From: DATFKA01 sp042095835 | GTDB lineage: Bacteria > Bacteroidota > Bacteroidia > Chitinophagales > Saprospiraceae | Reading direction: 5' to 3' | Length of the DNA stretch: 60,336 bases | Assembly (NCBI GenBank): GCA_042095835.1 | Contig: JBELML010000022.1 | Span: forward strand, 1-60,336 | In this document: positions 18,243 to 26,893 of the stretch, one piece after another | Position numbering within the stretch: position 1 is the stretch's first letter | Layout of the letters: each line of letters opens with the position of its first letter | Notes under the pieces: generated by a model | Databases searched by the model: none | What the model was told of the DNA's origin: nothing | What the model saw: only the letters and a program-made list of their open reading frames with translations | Translations under genes and position numbers: made by a program

Positions 18243-18367
18243 GCGGTAAACAAACAAAATCAGCTTTTTTCATAAAAAATGATGTAAAAGCTAAACAATC
18301 AATGAGTTACTGCGTTAAGACATCAGTTTTTTAATCGCTAATGTTTTTTGTTTGTTTATAGTTTATG

Positions 18368-18397
18368 TGGGTGCTCCTTTGGAGTACCTCTTTTTTT
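18368..18397 (+). terminator. Intrinsic terminator
   Basis: GGTGCTCC pairs with GGAGTACC (one G-U pair) around a TTT loop, then CT and seven T (18391-18397). It ends the thioredoxin-like gene. Confidence 0.75.
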
Positions 18398-18567
18398 GTA
18401 TAAGTTTTCAAACTGTTGCCACTCTACCCTTCCCTTCCTAGTCTATCTCCGCAATTTAGCTGCTAAAGCTCTTGTAATTGTCAAGTAATAAGCAGTTAAT
18501 ATAGCCCCTGCTTTCTTTGAAATCCTAATCCAGAGCAGTATTATTGTTGTGCCAAAAACTGAGGATA

Positions 18568-21300
18568 ATGAATCGATTAGGTTTGCTCTTGTTTTTCTTA
18601 CCAAGTCTACTTTTCGCACAATTACCTGAAGACTTTGCAGATATCGTTTATGCAGACGGGTACAGCTTCCCAACTGCCATTGAATTTGACAACAATGGCC
18701 AGCTATATATTGCGACCAAAGGGGGCAAGGTTTTTGTCATTGATAGCAGTGGAGCCAAAGTTGATCAGCCATTGGTGAATGTCGGCGAAGAGGTAACCTG
18801 GTGGGGAGATCATGGTCTGATGAGTATGACCCTCGATCCTGACTTTCTAGAGAATGGCTACTTCTACCTACTTTACTCCGTAGATTTGCACCACCTCTTA
18901 TTTTATGATACGCCTCAGTATTCAAAAGACTCTATCATTCTATCTCGACCTAGCATCGGTAGAGTCACCCGCTACCAAGCTGATCGCAGCACTCAATTCA
19001 CCACTCTTGTACCTGGAAGCAGAAAGATTTTGCTTGGAGAAGAGATCAACAATGGCATTCCGCTTTATTATACTTTTCACGGCATTGGCGACATCAAAGC
19101 GGCCATAGATGGCACCTTGCTCATTTCTGCAGGTGATGGTACCGGCAATAAGATTGCGGACACCGGCGGAGATGAAGGAGACGCCATGGCATCAGAAGCC
19201 ATTGGATTAGGCATTATCACGGAAGATATGGACCTAGGCTCTTATAAAGCGCAGTATCCAGGGGCTTATTCTGGTAAAATTTTGCGTATCGATTCCGAGA
19301 CAGGAGATGGTGTACCTAGCAACCCTTATTATGACCCTGAGCATCCACGTGCTCCACAATCTAGGGTTTGGGCTATGGGTTTTCGGAATCCTTACCGCAT
19401 TGCTTTACATCCAGAGACGGGTAGTCACTATCCTAATGAAGGTGATCCAGGCACCTTATTCGTTGGAGATGTAGGCAATGGCTCCTGGGAGGAACTAAAT
19501 ATAGTCACCCAGGCCGGGCAAAATTTTGGTTGGCCTTTGGTAGAAGGGGTAAGTCCAAATTGGAGCTTCCTCGCCATAGATGCGCCCAAGAACCAGCTCG
19601 CCCCCAATCCTTTGGCAGCTCAAGGACCATGCAATCTTGACTTTTTCACCTTCAAGGATGTTTTTGTCAGAAAGAATGAGAAAAACAAGCAAGCTCCAAG
19701 TAATCCCTGCAACAATTTGGAAAGCATACCTGAAGAGCTATTAACCTACGAAACGCTTCCCGTTTTAGCCTGGAGTAACTCGAGATGGAATCCGCCGAAT
19801 CGGGCAGTCGTAGCAGGTGTCAACCCAGAAAGTGGCAATCCTAGCCCATTGGAAGTAACTGATGCCTCTTCGCCTGTCAAAAGCGAGGCCTTTGCGGGTT
19901 ATGCTAGCCTAGGCGGTGTATTTTATACGGATGGAAATTACCCCGAAGCCTATCACAATAGCTACTTTGGTGTAGATTTCAGTGGTTGGATTAAGCAGTT
20001 TCAATTTGATGATGCCCTTAATTTACAAACGGTTATTCCCTTTCATGATGCGGCAACAGATGTCATCCATATGACCCAGCACCCTAAGTCAGGAGATCTA
20101 TTTTTTATCAATTTAAAAGGAGAAATTCGTACCATAGAATACGGTGGAAATCCTCCGCCGGTGGCCATCATTGAAACAGATCAATCATTTGGTCCTGGTC
20201 CTCTTACTGTCCAGTTTGATGCTAGTCAGTCTTTTGATAAAGATCAAAGTATCCATTCTTATTTCTGGGACTTTGGTGATGGAACGACCAGCGATGTCCA
20301 AAATCCACAGCACACTTTCAAGACTACTGGCAGTCAAATTAGAAGTTATACCGTTGCACTGACGGTCACAGATAGCCTTGGTGCTGCAAGCATCGTAGAA
20401 GAAATTATCTCCTTAAACAATACTCCGCCACAGGTAGAGATTACCAGTTTCCAAGACGGAGATTTATATCCAATTGATGCGACCGCTCTTTTAGCTTTAG
20501 AAGCAGAAGTCGTGGATTTAGAGCATCAGGCAGAGGAGTTGAATTATGAATGGCGAATATTTTTACACCATAATGATCATTACCATCCTGAGCCCGCTAT
20601 TTATGATCCAGCCTCCTATGCTTTGGTGAGTCCTTTGGGTTGTCAGGAGGAATTGTACTGGTACAGAGTCACCCTAAAAGTGAGTGACCCCGAAGGTTTA
20701 CAGACACAGTTGAGTCAAAACATTTATCCTTACTGCGGTCCTGAGTTTGTTGAAGCCACAGATTTAGAAGCAAGTCCAAGTGACCAAACGGTAGCCTTGA
20801 CTTGGTCTACAAAAGAAGAATTTGAACTGTCCAGTTACCTTGTACAAAGAAGTCCAGACCTCTTTAACTTCTCCACTATCGGCAGCCTAGCACCTCAAGG
20901 AAGTGGGAGCGACTACCAATTCATCGATCAGGCTCCACTGCAAGGAAAAGCCATCTATCGGGTAAAAAGAGTCAATCAAGACAGAGCTTTCGATTATTCC
21001 AACTTAGCGACCGTTAATTTCCCTGCCGAAGTCGTATACGATCGACCTCAGATGCAGATCAGTCCAAATCCAGCCAGTGAGCAGGTAGAAATCTATATCA
21101 ACCAAGCTAATGCTGAACGGGTAGATCTTCAGTTATTCGATCTGACAGGTAGAAAGTTGCTACAAACCAATTGGCAAGCTATACTGAAGCAAACTTTCCG
21201 CAAAAGTATACGCGTGAGTCAATTAGACAATGGTGTCTATTTTTATATCCTAAAAAATGGGGAGCAGGAAGAGATTGGTCAATTGTTGATCACGCGTTAG
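18568..21300 (+). CDS. Secreted sorbosone/glucose dehydrogenase with PKD domain and type IX sorting tail
   Basis: A 910-residue exported protein. The ATG at 18568 begins MNRLGLLLFFLPSLLFAQ, a clear signal peptide; the upstream TTG at 18544 is less likely. Residues about 20-510 are a sugar-dehydrogenase propeller (YADGYSFPTAIEFDNNGQLY, HGLMSMTLDPDFLENGYFYL, VWAMGFRNPYRIALHPETG, LFVGDVGNGSWEELN). About 530-625 is a PKD domain (FGPGPLTVQFDASQSFDKD, SYFWDFGDGTTSD). A second Ig-like region follows. The C-terminal 75 residues (ISPNPASEQVEIYI, LFDLTGRKLLQ, LDNGVYFYIL) are a type A T9SS sorting signal, so the enzyme should reach the cell surface via the Gld machinery encoded at 48-53 kb. Its 3' end overlaps folC by 11 bases, converging. 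Confidence 0.87.
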   Translation: MNRLGLLLFFLPSLLFAQLPEDFADIVYADGYSFPTAIEFDNNGQLYIATKGGKVFVIDSSGAKVDQPLVNVGEEVTWWGDHGLMSMTLDPDFLENGYFYLLYSVDLHHLLFYDTPQYSKDSIILSRPSIGRVTRYQADRSTQFTTLVPGSRKILLGEEINNGIPLYYTFHGIGDIKAAIDGTLLISAGDGTGNKIADTGGDEGDAMASEAIGLGIITEDMDLGSYKAQYPGAYSGKILRIDSETGDGVPSNPYYDPEHPRAPQSRVWAMGFRNPYRIALHPETGSHYPNEGDPGTLFVGDVGNGSWEELNIVTQAGQNFGWPLVEGVSPNWSFLAIDAPKNQLAPNPLAAQGPCNLDFFTFKDVFVRKNEKNKQAPSNPCNNLESIPEELLTYETLPVLAWSNSRWNPPNRAVVAGVNPESGNPSPLEVTDASSPVKSEAFAGYASLGGVFYTDGNYPEAYHNSYFGVDFSGWIKQFQFDDALNLQTVIPFHDAATDVIHMTQHPKSGDLFFINLKGEIRTIEYGGNPPPVAIIETDQSFGPGPLTVQFDASQSFDKDQSIHSYFWDFGDGTTSDVQNPQHTFKTTGSQIRSYTVALTVTDSLGAASIVEEIISLNNTPPQVEITSFQDGDLYPIDATALLALEAEVVDLEHQAEELNYEWRIFLHHNDHYHPEPAIYDPASYALVSPLGCQEELYWYRVTLKVSDPEGLQTQLSQNIYPYCGPEFVEATDLEASPSDQTVALTWSTKEEFELSSYLVQRSPDLFNFSTIGSLAPQGSGSDYQFIDQAPLQGKAIYRVKRVNQDRAFDYSNLATVNFPAEVVYDRPQMQISPNPASEQVEIYINQANAERVDLQLFDLTGRKLLQTNWQAILKQTFRKSIRVSQLDNGVYFYILKNGEQEEIGQLLITR

Positions 21301-22603
21301 TCGCAAAATAGTGCAGGGCATCTGCCACCATAAAACTACTTCCGCCAATAAAGATCAAGTCCTTTGGCCTTGCTTGATTCAGGGCGGCTTGTATCGCCTT
21401 GTCTGATTGAGGATATAGAGTATAGTCTACCTTCTTTTCGCTAAATAAGGGTTCCAATTCAGCAACAGGTAATCGACGTGGTACCGTAGGTTGAGTGAGA
21501 TAGTAAGTCGCTTCATCTGGCATTAAATCTACCAGCTTTTGATGGTCTTTTCCTGTAGAAAAACCAATCACCAAGTGCAACTGATCATAGTCATAACTTG
21601 CGATTTGCTCCATCGACAATTGGATACCAGCTTCATTATGTCCAGCATCTGTGATGATCAGAGGTTGCTCGCCCAACACCTGCCATCGTCCAATAAAATA
21701 GCTAGACTGACGAATATGCGCTAATCCCTTGCGGATTTCTGCTTCCTCGAGAGTATAATTGGGAAGCAGGGTGATAGCTGCTAGAGCCGTTTTCAAATTT
21801 TGTATTTGATAATCACCGAGCAGATCAAAGCGGAGTTGATCCAACCATAGTTTGCCTTCTTTGTTTACTTTCAAGCATTGAGCAGCTTGCTCTACCTGCA
21901 AGCTTTCGATAGTAATGATCTCGTCGGCAAAGCGTATAGGACTTTGCTCCTCCAATGCTCTACTTTTAAATACCGGAGCGGTCTCTGCTTGCGTTTCTCC
22001 AATGACTACAGGAGTACTTTTTTTTATGATGCCCGCCTTTTGGAAGGCAATTTCCGGAAGAGTACTTCCCAGAATATCCATGTGATCATAGCTGATATTG
22101 GTAATGATAGACAGCAGCGGTTGGATCACATTGGTAGAATCTAGCAAGCCTCCCAGGCCAGTCTCAATCACCGCAATATCCATTTCTGCCTGAGCGAAAT
22201 AATCAAAAGCCATAGCAACGGTCATCTCAAAATAGGAAGCCTCAGTCTCTAGGATTAGATCATGATATTGGTTGACAAAATGTAACACCTTTTCCTCAGG
22301 AATCAACTGACCATTAATTTTGATCCGCTCTCTAAAATCTGCGTAATGCGGTGAGGTGTACATACCTACCTTTAAGTCCTTAGCTTGCAGCAAAGCAGCG
22401 ATGATATGGGCCGTAGAGCCTTTTCCATTGGTACCCGCGATATGTATGGATTGGAATTGAAGATGAGGATTACCCATCTTTTCTAGAAAAAACTTGATAT
22501 TCTCCAGGCCAGGGCGAAAAGCTCTTTTACCATGCCGTTGGTACATGGGGAGCTGCTGAAACAGAAAGTCTAAAGCATCTTGGTAGCTGGTAAAGGGCTG
22601 CAT
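21290..22603 (-). CDS. folC: Bifunctional folylpolyglutamate/dihydrofolate synthase
   Basis: A 437-residue cytoplasmic ATP-dependent ligase of the Mur superfamily that attaches glutamates to folates. The P-loop is HIAGTNGKGSTAHI near residue 55. The omega loop TSPHYADFRERIKING follows, then VIETGLGGLLDSTNVIQP and ISYDHMDILGSTLPEIAFQKAGI. The C-terminal domain has ITDAGHNEAGIQLSM. Starting at MQPFTSYQDALDFL (22603) rather than seven codons earlier fits the family's N-terminus. It is last gene of the exbB-exbD-exbD-tonB-folC order common in Bacteroidota, 87 bases after tonB, with a short repeat in the gap. Confidence 0.94.
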   Translation of the reverse strand: MQPFTSYQDALDFLFQQLPMYQRHGKRAFRPGLENIKFFLEKMGNPHLQFQSIHIAGTNGKGSTAHIIAALLQAKDLKVGMYTSPHYADFRERIKINGQLIPEEKVLHFVNQYHDLILETEASYFEMTVAMAFDYFAQAEMDIAVIETGLGGLLDSTNVIQPLLSIITNISYDHMDILGSTLPEIAFQKAGIIKKSTPVVIGETQAETAPVFKSRALEEQSPIRFADEIITIESLQVEQAAQCLKVNKEGKLWLDQLRFDLLGDYQIQNLKTALAAITLLPNYTLEEAEIRKGLAHIRQSSYFIGRWQVLGEQPLIITDAGHNEAGIQLSMEQIASYDYDQLHLVIGFSTGKDHQKLVDLMPDEATYYLTQPTVPRRLPVAELEPLFSEKKVDYTLYPQSDKAIQAALNQARPKDLIFIGGSSFMVADALHYFATNA

Positions 22604-22621
22604 GGATACTGGGACCAAAAC

Positions 22622-22688
22622 CACATAGGTACATAGAAATCATAGTAAAGAAAACACTATGTGGCCTATGTCTCTATGCGGTTCAAAT
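22622..22688. repeat. ACATAG/CTATGTGG intergenic repeat
   Basis: The tonB-folC gap is filled by words such as CACATAGGTACATAGAAATC, ACTATGTGGCCTATG and CTCTATGCGGTTCAAATAA. The same words (ACATAGAAATC on the opposite strand, CTCTATGTGGTTCAAAAAA) make up the tandem repeat at 60.1-60.3 kb, so this is one member of a dispersed low-complexity family. Confidence 0.6.
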
Positions 22689-22690
22689 AA

Positions 22691-23581
22691 TTATTTTAAT
22701 GAGAAAGTATATGTAATGGTACCGCACTGTTTATCAAGCTCTCCCCTAGAGAAGCGCCATTTTTTGGCATTAGTTAATGCCTGAGCTTGAGCCGAAGCAC
22801 CAGCAGAAGTTCCTCTAAGCTGAACCCTAGCCTCCGTCACTGTACCCGTAGAACTTACACAAAGGTAAATGACTACCGTTCCGCGCTCCGAAGCTTTTGA
22901 TATTTTCGGGCTAGATACAATCCCTCTACCTTTTAAGTTTCCTCCAACATTATTACCGACACCATCACTGACACCAGATAGATTGTCTGAATTAGGGTCA
23001 CCATTAGGATCGCCTTGGTTGCCAGGGGTACCTGTATTTCCTTTGCCTTTACCATCACCGAAAAGACCACCGATTTGATCCTTGGTCTTTTGTGCGGCCT
23101 CTTGTCTTTGGCGTTCGGCTTCTGCTTCAGCTTGGCGTTGACGTTCTAGTTCTGCCTGTCTTTGTCTTTCTGCTTCTGCCTCCTGTTCTTTACGGATGCG
23201 ATCCGCTTCTGCTTGTCTTTTGCGCTCCTCTTCTTGTTGTTTGAGGCGTATGGCCTCTGGGTCTTCGGTAGTGACGACCTCTTTCTCTGGCGCAGGTTCC
23301 GGTTCGGGAGCTGTTTCTTGGGCAGGTGGCGGTGGAGTGGGTTCTGGTTCTGGCGGAGTAGGAAAGGGCTCAGCAGGTTGAGCAGGGCCAGCATTATTAT
23401 CTCCTTGACCTTGATCTGGTAGTCCAAGGTTCACCAAAATCCCCTCTTGTCCTGGTGGTGGAGTAGGATAAGTCAGAAGTGGCAGGAATAGTAGAATAAT
23501 CACAAAGATTAAGAATGCAATACTCGCATTTCTCCCTTTCCTATTATGTTCGCGCTCTAAGGCTTCGTATACTGCTTCCAT
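22691..23581 (-). CDS. tonB: Energy transducer TonB
   Basis: A 296-residue inner-membrane protein linking the proton-motive force to outer-membrane receptors. The start at 23581 (MEAVYEALEREHNRKGRN) is chosen because the membrane anchor follows directly (SIAFLIFVIILLFLPLL). Then comes a proline/glutamate spacer (PFPTPPEPEPTPPPPAQE) and a long charged coiled coil of R/Q/A/E repeats (about residues 105-165), more TolA-like than usual TonB. A Gly/Asn-rich hinge precedes the C-terminal TonB fold (RGTVVIYLCVSSTGTVTEA, ALTNAKKWRFSRG, GTITYTFSLK). It is in operon with exbD, exbD and exbB. TolA is an alternative name for the role, but no tolB or pal is near. Confidence 0.85.
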   Translation of the reverse strand: MEAVYEALEREHNRKGRNASIAFLIFVIILLFLPLLTYPTPPPGQEGILVNLGLPDQGQGDNNAGPAQPAEPFPTPPEPEPTPPPPAQETAPEPEPAPEKEVVTTEDPEAIRLKQQEEERKRQAEADRIRKEQEAEAERQRQAELERQRQAEAEAERQRQEAAQKTKDQIGGLFGDGKGKGNTGTPGNQGDPNGDPNSDNLSGVSDGVGNNVGGNLKGRGIVSSPKISKASERGTVVIYLCVSSTGTVTEARVQLRGTSAGASAQAQALTNAKKWRFSRGELDKQCGTITYTFSLK

Positions 23582-23717
23582 TTGCAATGAGTTAATGAGT
23601 CCGTAATCGGAATGCGGCAATGGGTAAAATGGTCAATTCAACCCTCCTATACAAGATGCAATGCTTATTAAAAATACACAAATATCCACTTGAGGTGGCT
23701 TAAAATACTGTTAAAAG

Positions 23718-24116
23718 CTACTTTTCGGCAGCTAATATGCCATCTGCATTGGTTTTGAGTGCAATATTCATTACCGCCACCACTGCTTCTACCGGCGTCT
23801 GTTTGGCATGTTCGATGATGAATTTATATTTTGACCTGGATCGATTCGCTCTAGAACTTAATTCGCGATCTAATAAATCCTCGCTCATCCGGCGTCCATT
23901 GAGGTAGAAACTTCCACTAGCCGTAATTTTGACTCTATCCAAATCGCTTGTAGAAGTAGTAGATGACCTAGAGCTCCCTGGCAACTTCAAGTTCAAGGAA
24001 TTGGGCGCTACGAGAGAGGAGGTCAACATGAAGAAAATAAGCAGCAAGAAGATAATATCCGTCAGGGACGACATATTAAACTCTGCACTCACTTTCGATC
24101 TTTTTTTAAGTCCCAT
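23718..24116 (-). CDS. exbD: ExbD/TolR family biopolymer transport protein (copy 2)
   Basis: 132 residues from MGLKKRSKVSAEFNMSSLTD (24116). One N-terminal membrane helix carries the proton-handling aspartate (SSLTDIIFLLLIFFMLTS), followed by a small periplasmic domain (VKITASGSFYLNGRRMSED, FIIEHAKQTPVEAVVAVM). It forms the stator with ExbB that powers TonB. It shares its first 40 residues closely with the preceding ExbD, so the pair arose by duplication and probably forms a mixed dimer. Confidence 0.93.
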   Translation of the reverse strand: MGLKKRSKVSAEFNMSSLTDIIFLLLIFFMLTSSLVAPNSLNLKLPGSSRSSTTSTSDLDRVKITASGSFYLNGRRMSEDLLDRELSSRANRSRSKYKFIIEHAKQTPVEAVVAVMNIALKTNADGILAAEK

Positions 24117-24194
24117 GTTTTTTGAATGTTGAATATTCAATGCGTCAATGAGAAAATATTTTTCAATTACTCATTCACTCATTGGGTCATTACA

Positions 24195-24602
24195 TTAGGT
24201 TTCCGTAGGCTGCGTGGCGATAATCGCCTTTACTTTGAGTCTGCTGGCAATCTTCATGATATTCACTACGTAGTCAAAAGGGGTACCGATTTCAGCTACG
24301 ATAGTGATGGTGTATTCTGTTTTCTCTTCCTCTTTAGCTTTCATCAATTCGCTACTCAAAGCTCTGGTGAGGGAGCGTGTAGGTACTGGAGCGCCTGCTA
24401 CTTTGTGTTCGCCATCCTTATCAATGGAAACGATAACAGAAGTGGGCGCCACCGTCTTAGAATCTGACTCTGGCAACTCAAAATCGTCGATCCGCACTAA
24501 AGTGGAGGTCAACATAAAGAAGATAAGCAGCAGAAAGATAATGTCGGTCAAAGACGACATACTAAACTCCGCACTGGTTTTATTGCGCTTTTTTAAGCCC
24601 AT
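24195..24602 (-). CDS. exbD: ExbD/TolR family biopolymer transport protein (copy 1)
   Basis: 135 residues. The same architecture as the next gene: basic N-terminus, membrane helix with conserved Asp (SSLTDIIFLLLIFFMLTSTL), then a periplasmic domain (VSIDKDGEHKVAGAPVPTR, GTPFDYVVNIMKIASRLKVK). Starts 12 bases after exbB stops, so the two are translationally close. Sequence after residue 45 differs substantially from copy 2, indicating specialised roles. Confidence 0.93.
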   Translation of the reverse strand: MGLKKRNKTSAEFSMSSLTDIIFLLLIFFMLTSTLVRIDDFELPESDSKTVAPTSVIVSIDKDGEHKVAGAPVPTRSLTRALSSELMKAKEEEKTEYTITIVAEIGTPFDYVVNIMKIASRLKVKAIIATQPTET

Positions 24603-24614
24603 ATCACAATGATT

Positions 24615-25304
24615 TTATACAGTTGGTTCCTGGAGTAAATCCATGAACTCTACCGTTGTGCGCTCCATTTTAAAGATCACTTTCTCTACATTAGCTACCA
24701 AGACATTATAGCCAACAAAAGCCGTAATACCAATCGCCAAACCAATAGCCGTAGTGATGAGTGCTTGGTAGATACCTCCAGCAAGTACAGTAGGTGTCAC
24801 GTTTTGCTGAGTCGACATTTCATAGAAAGCCAAGATCATACCCGTAACGGTACCAAAGAAACCAATCATCGGTGCCGCACCGGCGATACTTGCGAGTGTA
24901 GAAAGGTTTTTCTCCATTCGGAAGATTTCGAGGTTACCGACATTTTCAATGGCAGCATCGATATCGCGTAGCGGTTTACCAATACGCTGCAAGCCTTTTT
25001 CTACCATGCGCGCAACCGGAGAGTTGGAAGTTGCACAAAGGGCTTTAGCACCCTGGATATTCCCAGATTGCACATTCGACCGAATATTATTCATAAAGTT
25101 CTGATCGATTCGACCCGCTTTTTTGATTGCACTATATCTAGCAACGAAGATATAAACAGCCATAACTGCCAATACCAATAGGACAATGTAAATCACTGCA
25201 CCAAGGATGTTGGTCTCGCTGATCACATTGAAAATGCTCTGTGCTTTTTCTTCGCCTTCGAACCCGTCGACTGCCTGGAAGAGAAATAAGGATTTGTAAA
25301 ACAT
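24615..25304 (-). CDS. exbB: MotA/TolQ/ExbB family proton channel
   Basis: A 229-residue inner-membrane protein, first of the TonB energising operon. Three membrane segments are visible: VISETNILGAVIYIVLLVLAV near 28-55, the conserved TLASIAGAAPMIGFFGTVTGMI near 135, and ITTAIGLAIGITAFVGYNVLV near 185. The GTVTGMI and TTAIGL glycine-rich motifs are diagnostic of ExbB/TolQ. A cytoplasmic helical domain lies between helices 1 and 2. It assembles as a pentamer around ExbD. Confidence 0.94.
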   Translation of the reverse strand: MFYKSLFLFQAVDGFEGEEKAQSIFNVISETNILGAVIYIVLLVLAVMAVYIFVARYSAIKKAGRIDQNFMNNIRSNVQSGNIQGAKALCATSNSPVARMVEKGLQRIGKPLRDIDAAIENVGNLEIFRMEKNLSTLASIAGAAPMIGFFGTVTGMILAFYEMSTQQNVTPTVLAGGIYQALITTAIGLAIGITAFVGYNVLVANVEKVIFKMERTTVEFMDLLQEPTV

Positions 25305-25353
25305 GAATTATTCGTTTTGAAAGTTGGTTAATCAACGATGGGTGATTAATTGC

Positions 25354-25379
25354 CAAATTTAACAATTGTCTTCTAACAA
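25354..25379 (-). promoter_or_regulatory. Candidate promoter for exbB-exbD-exbD-tonB-folC
   Basis: Minus-strand TAAATTTG (plus 25354-25361) matches the TAnnTTTG -7 element exactly, with TTG at 25377-25379, 15 bases upstream. It lies 50 bases before the exbB ATG. Confidence 0.4.
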
Positions 25380-25531
25380 CACACTCCAAACGCGAGCGTT
25401 TTTAATTTTCATATAAAGAAAGACCTAAACTATCAAACTTTGACATTTTGTTAAGAAGTTTTGAACGGGGAGCCTGGGAGGATACCTGCAAATAGCCAAT
25501 GAAGATTGAAAAATGAATCAATAGTCTAGAT

Positions 25532-25587
25532 ATTCACCCCTTGACCTATTCACCCATTACATCATTATACCATTACACAACACATCA
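25532..25587. repeat. Degenerate ATTACACC/ATTCACCC low-complexity repeat after trmD
   Basis: Words such as ATTCACCCC, CTATTCACCCATTACATC and ATACCATTACAC run in near-tandem order and reach the trmD stop. Related words (ATTACACCATTACAT on the minus strand) lie at the other end of trmD, at 26260-26274. Confidence 0.45.
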
Positions 25588-26241
25588 CTCCTTATCTAGC
25601 AGATCGGGACGTAGCTCCTGTGTTCTTTTGAGGGCTTGATCGTAGCGCCACTCTTCTATTTTTGGAAAATTACCGGAAAGGAGGATTTCTGGCACTTTTG
25701 CCCCTTCAAAGTCTGCGGGTCTAGTGTAGACAGGTGGGGCGAGTAGATCATCCTGGAAAGAATCTGTCAAGGCTGAGCTTTCGTCACCTAGCACACCAGG
25801 TATCAATCGTCCGATGCTATCAACGAGTACAGCGGCAGCAAGTTCTCCGCCAGATAGAACAAAATCTCCAATGGATATTTCTCTGGTAACAAACAAATCT
25901 CTTACTCTTTGATCTACGCCTTTATAATGGCCGCATAGTAGCAAAAGATTCCCCTTGAGCGACAACTGATTAGAAATTGATTGGTTGAGGGTCTCTCCAT
26001 CAGGTGTCAGATAGATAATCTCATCGTAGTTACGTTGCTTTTGGAGGTCTCGAATACAGTTGGCTATCGGCTCTACCATCATGACCATACCAGCACCACC
26101 GCCGTACTGGTAATCATCCAGCTGGGTATGTTTACCTAGACCATAGTCTCTCAGGTTGTGGACCTCTATTTCCAATAAACCCTTTTGCTGTGCTCTTTTC
26201 ATAATAGAGTGGCTAAAGGGTCCCTCGAGCAGCTGCGGCAT
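25585..26241 (-). CDS. trmD: tRNA (guanine-N1)-methyltransferase TrmD (start codon uncertain)
   Basis: Methylates G37 of tRNAs that read codons starting with C, preventing frameshifting. The trefoil-knot SPOUT domain shows GGGAGMVMMVEPIA, YLTPDGETLNQ, LLLCGHYKGVDQRVRD and ISIGDFVLSGGELAA. The C-terminal part shows SFQDDLLAPPVYTRPADFEG. The only standard start in frame is the ATG at 26241 (MPQLLEGPFS), giving 218 residues. However, the six codons upstream read IDIISV, the conserved first strand of TrmD (normally MRIDIIS-). No ATG, GTG or TTG occurs between there and the in-frame stop at 26290-26292. The true start may be a rare codon (ATA at 26259 or ATT at 26274) or altered by the adjacent repeat. 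Confidence 0.93.
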   Translation of the reverse strand: MPQLLEGPFSHSIMKRAQQKGLLEIEVHNLRDYGLGKHTQLDDYQYGGGAGMVMMVEPIANCIRDLQKQRNYDEIIYLTPDGETLNQSISNQLSLKGNLLLLCGHYKGVDQRVRDLFVTREISIGDFVLSGGELAAAVLVDSIGRLIPGVLGDESSALTDSFQDDLLAPPVYTRPADFEGAKVPEILLSGNFPKIEEWRYDQALKRTQELRPDLLDKE

Positions 26242-26542
26242 GACGGAGATGATATCTATATGTAATGGTGTAATATGGCTAAGATTTAATTATTGATGAT
26301 GGATAAGGAATTCGAGCTTTGAAAAGATTATTGGACCGCAAAGTTAATATTTTCTTAAGCATCCGTCCAGTCATTTGACAATGGCCAATATTTTGGTTAA
26401 ATTTAGAAAACTACATACTAAGACCGAAATCTTTCGTTTTAAAAGTAGTCTTATACGAACTCTCGCCTTGAAACAAAAAGATTAAAAAGAACGAACTCTT
26501 TCCCCAGAAAGATTTCTTTACTTATTCAACAACCATCCGACT

Positions 26543-26893
26543 ATGAAAATTTTAAAAAACAAGCCAGCATTGCTGGTAACCATCCTTGGTCTATCTCTAG
26601 GTATTAGTCTAGGGCAAATCTACGTACAAAGGCAGCAAATCAAAACGTTGGAAAGCTCTCTTTTCACTCCCTTCGAATGGGAACTGAGCAAGGAAATCCA
26701 TATCGAAGTACCCGATTATGAAATTGGTGTACACGAAATAGAAGTGGAAGACCTCGAAGCGATTGAGCATGATTTAGAAGCTGAAACCGAACGGCTAAAA
26801 CAAAAAATGGCTAAGCTACAAGCAGAGTACGAATTGCTCCTGCAAAATCACGATCGATTTGTAGAGGAGCACTTTGGGCTACAGGTTCACTAG
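26543..26893 (+). CDS. Small acidic membrane-anchored coiled-coil protein, unknown function
   Basis: 116 residues. A basic N-terminus and one hydrophobic helix (ALLVTILGLSLGISLGQIY, about 9-28) are followed by an acidic stretch (about 45-75) and a predicted coiled coil of heptads (ETERLKQKMAKLQAEYELLL, about 80-101). No known domain. It could be a single-pass scaffold or stress protein. The flanking 250 bases upstream are AT-rich and non-coding. Its last four bases overlap the end of the converging gene. Confidence 0.55.
   Translation: MKILKNKPALLVTILGLSLGISLGQIYVQRQQIKTLESSLFTPFEWELSKEIHIEVPDYEIGVHEIEVEDLEAIEHDLEAETERLKQKMAKLQAEYELLLQNHDRFVEEHFGLQVH

Noticed and set aside
18368..18397. Possible small RNA at the hairpin after the thioredoxin-like gene
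   Set aside because: The stem plus seven T is fully explained as an intrinsic terminator.
23146..23427. Several long frames on both strands inside tonB
   Set aside because: They arise from the repetitive Pro/Glu and Arg/Gln coding of the coiled coil and have no protein-like features.
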